Shown here: positions 30,477 through 36,038 of the stretch, one piece after another
Position numbering within the stretch: position 1 is the stretch's first letter
Layout of the letters: each line of letters starts with the position of its first letter
From: an uncultured Porphyromonadaceae bacterium
GTDB lineage: Bacteria; Bacteroidota; Bacteroidia; Bacteroidales; Muribaculaceae
Length of the DNA: 36,038 nucleotides
Direction of reading: 5' to 3'
Assembly (NCBI GenBank): GCA_900555715.1
Contig: USMC01000026.1
Coordinates: forward strand, 1 to 36,038
Notes under the pieces: generated by a model
The model's database searches: none
Told to the model about the DNA's origin: nothing
What the model saw: the letters and a program-made list of their open reading frames with translations, nothing else
Program-made: the position numbers and the translations under genes

Positions 30477-31453
30477 CAAAAAAAGATTTAAGGATAGTAT
30501 TCTTCGGAACGCCCGAATTTGCCGTAGCAAGCCTCGATGCCCTTGTCGAGGGCGGCTTCAACATCGCGGCTGTCGTCACTATGCCCGACAAGGCATCGGG
30601 ACGCGGACAGCATGTAAACTTCTCTGCCGTCAAAAAGTATGCCATTGAGCATGGTCTTCCGGTACTGCAGCCCGAACGCCTCAAGAGCGACGAATTCGTG
30701 GCGCAGCTGCGCGCCATAGCCGCCGACCTGTTCATTGTCATTGCCTTCCGTATGCTTCCCGAAGTGGTGTGGAGCATGCCGCCGCTGGGAACCTTCAATC
30801 TCCACGGGTCGCTCCTGCCGCACTATCGCGGCGCCGCGCCTATCAACCGCGCCGTGATGAACGGAGAGAAAACGACGGGCGTGACAACATTCCTGCTCAA
30901 AAAAGAAATCGACACCGGCGATATTCTCTATAGGGAAGCCATCGAAATAGGAGAGGATGAGAATGTAGGGTCTGTGCACGACAGGCTCATGGCGATAGGA
31001 GCGAAACTCACTGTCCGGACTGTCGAATCCATCATTGCCGGAACGCTGAAGCCGCTTCCACAGGACGAAATTCTTGCAGGTGAACAGGCAACGCCCGCGC
31101 CCAAGATTTTTAAGGAAGACTGCCATATAGACTGGACGCTTTCCGCTGCCAGAATACATAATCATGTCCGCGGATTGTCGCCATATCCCGCAGCATGGAC
31201 CACGCTTGTGCTCGGTGACAGTCCTGAGGGAACAAGTGTGAAGATTCTTGCCACCAGACGTGTGCCGGAACATGACCTTCTGTCGCCCGGCGAGTTCGTT
31301 TTGACCGGCAAGAAAGCTTATGTAGGCTGCGGAGGAGGAGAGATGCTCGAACTGCTGCAGGTACAGCCATCGGGCAAGCGTCCTATGTCGGCGGCAGACT
31401 TCTTCCGAGGGCTCCGACCGGGTGAAAAGGGCGGAAAACCGCGGTTTGAATAA
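30473..31453 (+). CDS. fmt: Methionyl-tRNA formyltransferase
   Basis: Formylates initiator Met-tRNA using 10-formyl-THF. 326 residues. GTPEFAVASLDAL at the start, catalytic Asn109, His111 and Asp147 (FNLHGSLLPHYRGAAPINRAV and EIDTGDIL; equivalent to E. coli 106, 108 and 144), and a C-terminal OB-like tRNA-binding domain (about 208-320, beginning TPAPKI). ATG 30473 overlaps the pseudouridine synthase stop in ATGA; the frame extends upstream to 30431 but that would lie inside the preceding gene. Confidence 0.97.
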   Translation: MTKKDLRIVFFGTPEFAVASLDALVEGGFNIAAVVTMPDKASGRGQHVNFSAVKKYAIEHGLPVLQPERLKSDEFVAQLRAIAADLFIVIAFRMLPEVVWSMPPLGTFNLHGSLLPHYRGAAPINRAVMNGEKTTGVTTFLLKKEIDTGDILYREAIEIGEDENVGSVHDRLMAIGAKLTVRTVESIIAGTLKPLPQDEILAGEQATPAPKIFKEDCHIDWTLSAARIHNHVRGLSPYPAAWTTLVLGDSPEGTSVKILATRRVPEHDLLSPGEFVLTGKKAYVGCGGGEMLELLQVQPSGKRPMSAADFFRGLRPGEKGGKPRFE

Positions 31454-31515
31454 TGATTTAACACTCTTTTGAGAATAATTTGGCATGTCCGCGCGACAAT
31501 TAACACGAAAATTCG

Positions 31516-31523
31516 TAACTTTA
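31516..31523 (+). promoter_or_regulatory. Possible -7 element in the fmt/membrane protein gap
   Basis: TAACTTTA differs from TAnnTTTG only in the last base. It would give a leader of about 120 nt before the ATG at 31652. A second near-match, TACTTTTA at 31633-31640, is too close to the ATG to be a convincing alternative. The 198-nt gap (31454-31651) shows no terminator hairpin or other element. Confidence 0.35.
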
Positions 31524-31651
31524 CGCCTAAAATAATCAAGCCCGACATCTCGCCGAGTTTAGGTGAACAATCTTCAATGTGAAATGTTAATTTTTTAGAC
31601 GTTGTCGAACACATCTAAAGAAAAGACATTTATACTTTTAAAGAAAACATT

Positions 31652-31900
31652 ATGAGCTCTGAACAATATTCCGGCGGTGACAAAAACCGTGAAAATAATG
31701 GGGTCAGCAAGGCTAACACCATAATGCGAGGCATTTTTGGTCTCATTATGATAATTGTTTATGTAGGCATGGGCGTGCTGCTGCTTATCAACTTCTTCGG
31801 CTGGGGCGGCGACTGGGCATGGACACGCTACGTTGTCGGCATTGTCCTCATTCTCTACGGAATCTGGCGAGCCTACAGACAGGTGAAAGGCATTGATTAA
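31652..31900 (+). CDS. Small two-helix inner-membrane protein
   Basis: 82 residues. A soluble Ser/Asn-rich N-terminus (1-22) is followed by two membrane helices (about 25-47, IMRGIFGLIMIIVYVGMGVLLLI split by a glycine, and 56-75, WTRYVVGIVLILYGIWRAY). No named family recognised. The stop is 13 nt before the PstS-like gene and no terminator intervenes, so it probably heads the membrane protein/PstS-like/TPR transcript. I recall similar small membrane proteins beside PstS-like genes in other Bacteroidales, but cannot confirm it here. Confidence 0.75.
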   Translation: MSSEQYSGGDKNRENNGVSKANTIMRGIFGLIMIIVYVGMGVLLLINFFGWGGDWAWTRYVVGIVLILYGIWRAYRQVKGID

Positions 31901-31913
31901 AACTATCAGACGC

Positions 31914-32927
31914 ATGAATATACGCAAGTTCCACATAGCATGTGCAGGCGCTGCTCTTCTGATGGGGGCGGCGTTCACGTCGTGCCTCAAGTATGAGAAA
32001 GACCCGAACACTTCCACCAGCGGAACAGCCACCATGGTGTGCGACAACTCTTTCGAGAACATTTTCAAACAGGAAGTTGATGTGTTCGAGTATCAGTACC
32101 CGGATGCACATATTCTCGTGCGCTATGCCACTCAGGCAGAAGCGTTCGACTCATTGTTCAGTCTGAACACACGCACTATAGTCGCTTCCCGCGACCTTAC
32201 CGCACATGAGAAAAAAGCCCTGAAAGCTAAATACAAGCAGGAAAGGAACGCCAATGTGACAGTACGCACTGCCAAGATAGCTGTCGATGCAGTGGCTTTT
32301 ATTGTCAATTCGGAGAACGACGTCGAGAAACTAACCATCGACGAACTCAGTGACATCCTTTCGGGTGCCACCGACGAGTGGAATGAGGTTCAGCCGTCGA
32401 AACTCGGCAAAATCAAGGTGATTCTCGACAAGAGCGGTTCAAGCCTTGCCGACTATCTGAGCGACTCGCTTCTTCAGGGACAGCGCCTCGGTCCGACAGT
32501 GTTTGCTGCCGGTTCTGTCGCCGATGTCTTCAAGGCAGTAGAAGATAATCCTGACGCTATGGGTGTTCTCGGCGTGAGCTGGATAACATCTGACATGGAC
32601 GGTGCAGACATCAGTCGTGACGATCTTGCGAAAAGTGTCCTCGGAGACGGACCTGTCGAAGGCGCTACACTTACGCAGCGTGTCAAGGTTCTCAAGCTTT
32701 ACCGACCCGGCGAAGCACGGGCTTACAAGCCTTACCAGCAGTATATCTTCGACGGTTCATATCCTCTGTTCCGTTCCGTTTATATGATTACGACAGCCCC
32801 GACATCGAATGTCGCCGGCGGTTTCTACTCCTTCGTCACCGGTCCGATAGGGCAGAAGATAATAATGAAGACAGGTATACTCCCGGCGCGTGTAAGGACT
32901 ATAAATGTCGAACTGCCGGAGAGATAA
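31914..32927 (+). CDS. PstS-like substrate-binding lipoprotein
   Basis: 337 residues. Signal peptide with a Bacteroidota-type lipobox FTSC (Cys24). The mature part is a type II periplasmic-binding fold of the PBP-like/PstS kind: TATMVCDNSFENIF, then VDAVAFIVNSENDVEKLTIDEL (the conserved start of the phosphate-binding lobe), LSGATDEW, VILDKSGSSLADYLSDSL, GVLGVSW and FYSFVTGPIGQKIIMKTGILPA. The SGS-type oxyanion loop is visible. No Pst permease or ATPase lies beside it, so it may act with TonB-type or sensing partners rather than an ABC importer. The start is ATG 31914; the signal peptide begins there. Confidence 0.87.
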   Translation: MNIRKFHIACAGAALLMGAAFTSCLKYEKDPNTSTSGTATMVCDNSFENIFKQEVDVFEYQYPDAHILVRYATQAEAFDSLFSLNTRTIVASRDLTAHEKKALKAKYKQERNANVTVRTAKIAVDAVAFIVNSENDVEKLTIDELSDILSGATDEWNEVQPSKLGKIKVILDKSGSSLADYLSDSLLQGQRLGPTVFAAGSVADVFKAVEDNPDAMGVLGVSWITSDMDGADISRDDLAKSVLGDGPVEGATLTQRVKVLKLYRPGEARAYKPYQQYIFDGSYPLFRSVYMITTAPTSNVAGGFYSFVTGPIGQKIIMKTGILPARVRTINVELPER

Positions 32928-32967
32928 CAACTTTGAATTTTAATAATTAAACCAATTTATACTGAAA

Positions 32968-34608
32968 ATGAAAATCAAATTTCTCTTATCCTTGCTTCTT
33001 GCCGGCAGCCTGATGGCTTCCGCTCAGACGCAAGGCTACAAGGATGGTATCGAGTATTACAAGGCAGGTCAGTACGACAATGCCCGCACAATCCTCGAAC
33101 GCACAATCAACGATTCCAACACCGACAAGGCTCTTGCCAACTACTATCTCGGTCAGGTAGCTCTTGCGCAGGGCGACAAAGCTGCCGCTAAGAAATACTT
33201 TGACACCGGTCTTGCCGCTAACCCTGAGAACGGATATAACTATGTAGGTTTTGGCGCTCTCGACCTCCTCAACGGCGACGTTAAAGCTGCTGAAGATAAT
33301 TTCAAGTCGGCTCAGAAACTTGCCAAGAAGGATGCTGATGTCGTTGTTTCCATCGCACGCGCATACTACAACGCCGACCCTGTCAAATATGGCAATGAGG
33401 TGACGAAATTTATTGAAAAAGCACACAAGATGTCGAAGAACAAAGCTCCTTCCATCTACATCCTCGAAGGCGACATTCTCAACGACAAAGGCGAATACGG
33501 ACAGGCTGCTGCCAAATACGAGCAGGCGATTACTTTCGACCCGTCGAACTCCGAAGGCTATGTCAAATTTGCCAACGCATATTTCTATGTAAACAAAGAA
33601 CTCGGTATGCAGAAACTCGAAGAGCTTCTCCAGAAACAGCCCAATTCGGCAATGGCTCAGCGGGAACTCGCCGAGAAATACTTCAAGGCCGACCACTGGA
33701 AGAAGGCTTCCGACCTCTATGGCAAATACATCCAGAATCCCAACCACTTCCCCGAAGACAAGTCGCGCTACGCCGTGCTTCTCTACTGGGGTGAGAAATA
33801 TCCTGAATCGCTTGCCATAGCAAACGAGATTCTGGCACAGAATCCCAACGATCTCCAGAGCCAGCGCGTCCGCTTCCTCGACCAGGCTGCCCTCAAAGAC
33901 TATGCCGCCGCTGCTGAGAATGCAAAAAATTTCTTCGAGAATAATAAGAATAACCCCGACGCACGATTCACCAGCCTCGACTACATCACCTATGCAGAGT
34001 CGCTGTCGAACTTAGGTCAGGATTCTCTCGCTATCGAGCAGTATGAAGCCGCCGTAAAGCAGTTCCCCGAAAACGAGGACCTTCTCAAAACTCTCAGCAC
34101 CGCCTATTCGCAGATCAAGCAGTATGCAAAGAGTGCCGATGCCTATGGCGCTTATCTCGCTCTTCAGGAGAATCCGTCGCTCAACGACCTCTTCGGCATG
34201 TCGGGTCGCTATCTGAACGCCGCCGCATACGCTACTGATGAAAATGAGGCAAAAGAACTTTCCGAGCGCGGCATAAGCTACCTTAATCAGGTAATCGACC
34301 GCACTTCAGAGGTGTCTCCCCTTATGTACCAGCGTCTTGCACGACTCTATGTCGCCGGTCACCGCGTCAATGGTGTTCCCCGTCCTAACGCCGAAGCTAT
34401 CGCAGCATACGACAAGATGCTCGAAATGCTCGACAAAGACCCCGAGAACATGAATCCCGCCAATGCCAACAACGCTCTTGCTCTCTACAAAGAGGCATAC
34501 GCTTTCGAGCAGGCATACGCCAGCTCTGTCGGCGACAAGGACGGCGTGACAAAGTGGGGTGAGAAATATACTGAAGTAAACAATCTTCTCAACGGTGCTG
34601 CTAACTGA
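32968..34608 (+). CDS. Exported tetratricopeptide-repeat protein
   Basis: 546 residues. Signal peptide 1-19 (LLSLLLAGSLMASA). The whole mature chain is helical TPR-like repeats, e.g. GIEYYKAGQYDNARTILERT, ANYYLGQVALAQGDKAAAKKYF, EYGQAAAKYEQAITFDPSNSE, EQYEAAVKQFPENEDLLKTL and AYSQIKQYAKSADAYGAYL. It is a periplasmic protein-interaction scaffold, probably partnered with the PstS-like lipoprotein encoded 40 nt upstream. Codon use is strongly biased to C-ending codons, suggesting high expression. A clear terminator follows. No enzymatic domain seen. Confidence 0.9.
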   Translation: MKIKFLLSLLLAGSLMASAQTQGYKDGIEYYKAGQYDNARTILERTINDSNTDKALANYYLGQVALAQGDKAAAKKYFDTGLAANPENGYNYVGFGALDLLNGDVKAAEDNFKSAQKLAKKDADVVVSIARAYYNADPVKYGNEVTKFIEKAHKMSKNKAPSIYILEGDILNDKGEYGQAAAKYEQAITFDPSNSEGYVKFANAYFYVNKELGMQKLEELLQKQPNSAMAQRELAEKYFKADHWKKASDLYGKYIQNPNHFPEDKSRYAVLLYWGEKYPESLAIANEILAQNPNDLQSQRVRFLDQAALKDYAAAAENAKNFFENNKNNPDARFTSLDYITYAESLSNLGQDSLAIEQYEAAVKQFPENEDLLKTLSTAYSQIKQYAKSADAYGAYLALQENPSLNDLFGMSGRYLNAAAYATDENEAKELSERGISYLNQVIDRTSEVSPLMYQRLARLYVAGHRVNGVPRPNAEAIAAYDKMLEMLDKDPENMNPANANNALALYKEAYAFEQAYASSVGDKDGVTKWGEKYTEVNNLLNGAAN

Positions 34609-34634
34609 CGTTACGAAGCACTACTGAACATACA

Positions 34635-34660
34635 GGGCTCCGCTCGTCGGAGCCCTTTTT
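34635..34660 (+). terminator. Intrinsic terminator after the TPR gene
   Basis: 8-bp GC-rich stem (34635-34642 with 34648-34655, GGGCTCCG/CGGAGCCC), 5-nt loop, then TTTTT. It lies 26 nt after the TPR gene stop. Confidence 0.92.
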
Positions 34661-34707
34661 ATAAAAAGTTGTCTAATACCCCGCAGGGGATATTTTCAAA
34701 ACAGATT

Positions 34708-35985
34708 ATGGCTCTGCAACCGCTTGCCGAACGTTTGCGTCCACGCACGCTCGATGATTATATAGGACAGAAACATCTTGTAGGACCGGACGGCATCATA
34801 CGCCGGATGATAGACTCCGGCAACATATCCTCTTTCATACTCTGGGGTCCTCCCGGCGTCGGCAAGACTACGCTCGCCAGAATCATAGCGAACACGACAT
34901 GTAGCCCGTTCTACACCTTGTCTGCCGTTACTTCCGGAGTGAAGGACGTCCGCGAAGTCATCGAACGCGCGCGCCACGATGCTTCAGGAATGTTCTCGAA
35001 GGGACGCCCTATCCTTTTTATCGACGAAATACACCGTTTCAGCAAATCGCAGCAGGACAGCTTGCTCGGGGCTGTCGAGAACGGAACAGTAACGCTCATC
35101 GGTGCAACGACTGAAAATCCGTCGTTCGAGGTTATCCGTCCGCTGCTTTCCCGTGCGCAGGTCTATACTCTGCGTCCGCTCGACGAAGGCGATCTCGGAA
35201 TTCTCCTTCGCCGCGCTGTCGAAAAAGATGAGGTTCTTTCAAAGATGAAAGTGACAGTGGAGCAGACAGCGGCGCTCTTCCGCTATAGCGGCGGTGATGC
35301 GCGCAAGCTGCTCAATATTCTCGATCTTCTCGAGCAATCTACTCCCCTCGGAAGCGATATCGTAATTAACGACAAGGTTGTCACCGAACGTCTTCAGGAG
35401 AATCCTATGGCGTATGACAAGGACGGCGAGATGCACTACGACATTATTTCCGCTTTCATCAAGAGCATCCGCGGCAGCGACCCCGACGCGGCTGTCTACT
35501 GGCTTGCAAGGATGATTGCCGGGGGAGAAGACCCTGAGTTCATAGCGCGCCGTATGGTTATTTCTGCGTCGGAAGACATCGGGCTTGCGAATCCTAATGC
35601 ATTGCTCGTTGCCGACACTACTTTCAATGTCATTCAAAAGATAGGGATGCCCGAAGGACGCATACCGCTGTCGGAATGCGCCATCTACCTTGCCCAGTCG
35701 CCCAAGAGCAACTCAGCCTATCTGGCGATTGACGCCGCTCTTGCAGAGGTGGAACTTTCCGGGAATCTGCCCGTGCCCCTGCACCTCCGCAATGCGCCGA
35801 CAGGATTGATGAAGAAGCTCGGATACGGACAGAATTATCTTTATTCCCATGATTATCCGGGTAATTTTGTCCGGCAGCAGTTCCGTCCCGACGCTATCGC
35901 CGACAAGACGTTCTGGAATCCGTGCTCCAATCCGGCAGAAGACGTCATGCGCCAGCGCCACGAATCGCGTTGGGGTAAGAAATGA
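34708..35985 (+). CDS. rarA: Replication-associated recombination protein A (RarA/MgsA)
   Basis: AAA+ ATPase of the clamp-loader family acting at stalled forks (bacterial WRNIP1). 425 residues from MALQPLAERLRP. N-terminal PRTLDDYIGQKHLVG, Walker A GPPGVGKT (47-54), Walker B LFIDEIHRF (Asp105, Glu106), sensor 1 GATTENPSFEV, the arginine finger in LLSRAQVYTL, then the MgsA C-terminal domain with HYDIISAFIKSIRGSDPDAAVYWLARM and ASEDIGLANPNAL. The frame extends to a TTG at 34669 just after the terminator, but the ATG at 34708 gives the usual N-terminus. Confidence 0.96.
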   Translation: MALQPLAERLRPRTLDDYIGQKHLVGPDGIIRRMIDSGNISSFILWGPPGVGKTTLARIIANTTCSPFYTLSAVTSGVKDVREVIERARHDASGMFSKGRPILFIDEIHRFSKSQQDSLLGAVENGTVTLIGATTENPSFEVIRPLLSRAQVYTLRPLDEGDLGILLRRAVEKDEVLSKMKVTVEQTAALFRYSGGDARKLLNILDLLEQSTPLGSDIVINDKVVTERLQENPMAYDKDGEMHYDIISAFIKSIRGSDPDAAVYWLARMIAGGEDPEFIARRMVISASEDIGLANPNALLVADTTFNVIQKIGMPEGRIPLSECAIYLAQSPKSNSAYLAIDAALAEVELSGNLPVPLHLRNAPTGLMKKLGYGQNYLYSHDYPGNFVRQQFRPDAIADKTFWNPCSNPAEDVMRQRHESRWGKK

Positions 35986-35987
35986 AA

Positions 35988-36019
35988 AAATCCCTCAATA
36001 TGACGTAATTGAGGGATTT
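35988..36019. terminator. Terminator hairpin after rarA, possibly bidirectional
   Basis: 12-bp perfect stem (35988-35999 with 36008-36019, AAATCCCTCAAT/ATTGAGGGATTT) with an 8-nt loop, starting 3 nt after the rarA stop. The T-run is short on the plus strand (TTT), while on the minus strand the stem is followed by further T residues, so it could also stop transcripts entering from the right. Confidence 0.8.
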
Positions 36020-36038
36020 AATAAGGATTAAGCTTGTA

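Noticed and set aside
30488..31486. 332-codon open frame on the minus strand across fmt
   Set aside because: Antisense to all catalytic motifs of fmt; no recognisable protein features.
31914..32927. High-affinity phosphate ABC importer (Pst) locus
   Set aside because: Only the binding-protein-like gene is present; no pstC, pstA, pstB or phoU flanks it.
34669..34707. TTG at 34669 as the start of rarA
   Set aside because: Only 8 nt after the terminator T-tract; ATG 34708 gives the normal RarA N-terminus.
1..36038. CRISPR array, tRNA or rRNA genes, insertion sequences, attachment sites
   Set aside because: I looked for spaced direct repeats, cloverleaf-like arms, transposase motifs and terminal inverted repeats and saw none; only the two short 12-nt tandem repeats and terminator hairpins recur.

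Overview
This window is chromosomal DNA from a member of the Bacteroidota, order Bacteroidales, and its gene families would fit the Muribaculaceae. The signs are: at least twelve exact matches to the Bacteroidota -7 promoter element TAnnTTTG, several followed at about 20 nt by a TTG -33 element; gene families largely confined to the phylum (PorQ, a type IX secretion sorting domain, DUF4954, DUF4421, DUF1599, a BT_3928-like DoxX protein); and few strong Shine-Dalgarno sites. The family-level placement is inference. Coding density is very high, and I see no tRNA, rRNA, CRISPR, insertion sequence or prophage. No intergenic gap exceeds about 210 nt.

Layout. 1-2103 (+): a SpoU-type RNA methyltransferase cut by the left edge, then radA. 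2113-4526 (-): operon of thymidine kinase, YhcH-family protein, DUF3108 protein and an unrecognised small protein. 4672-8024 (+): porQ, cmk, ispH, a DEDDh exonuclease and a small lipoprotein, tightly coupled. 8032-11780 (-): DUF1599 protein, MauE/DoxX-like protein, tpiA, SPOR protein and folE. 11921-13903 (+): a DUF4954 protein with hexapeptide-like repeats. 13907-16024 (-): a large secreted protein with a type IX secretion sorting domain. 16105-17478 (-): rpmH (L34), preceded by a four-gene set of two YtxH-like proteins, a holin-X membrane protein and a small basic protein. 17616-19097 (-): DegP/HtrA protease, divergent from 19263-20350 (+), an ECF sigma factor coupled to a four-helix membrane protein. 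20394-21251 (+): secreted esterase. 21261-22319 (-): DUF4421 barrel protein. 22410-23553 (-): recR and a GNAT acetyltransferase. 23760-29702 (+): tripartite RND efflux operon (TolC, adaptor, pump) ending in a PII-like protein. 29784-31453 (+): RluA-type pseudouridine synthase and fmt. 31652-34608 (+): small membrane protein, PstS-like lipoprotein and TPR protein. 34708-35985 (+): rarA, then a closing hairpin.

How the genes fit together. Most of the window is housekeeping: DNA repair (radA, recR, rarA, exonuclease), nucleotide and cofactor metabolism (tdk, cmk, ispH, folE, tpiA) and translation (rpmH, fmt, RNA modification). A second theme is the cell envelope: PorQ and a sorting-domain cargo, DegP beside an ECF sigma factor, RND efflux, SPOR, YtxH/holin-X and PstS/TPR. 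I find no clearly new defence or mobile system. The best leads are small conserved modules of unknown job: YtxH/holin-X/basic protein, sigma/4-TM/DegP, RND/PII-like, and PstS-like/TPR. At the level of organisation, all four tail-to-tail junctions are 3-9 nt long without a clear terminator, and five operon junctions share an identical 8-nt start/stop overlap.
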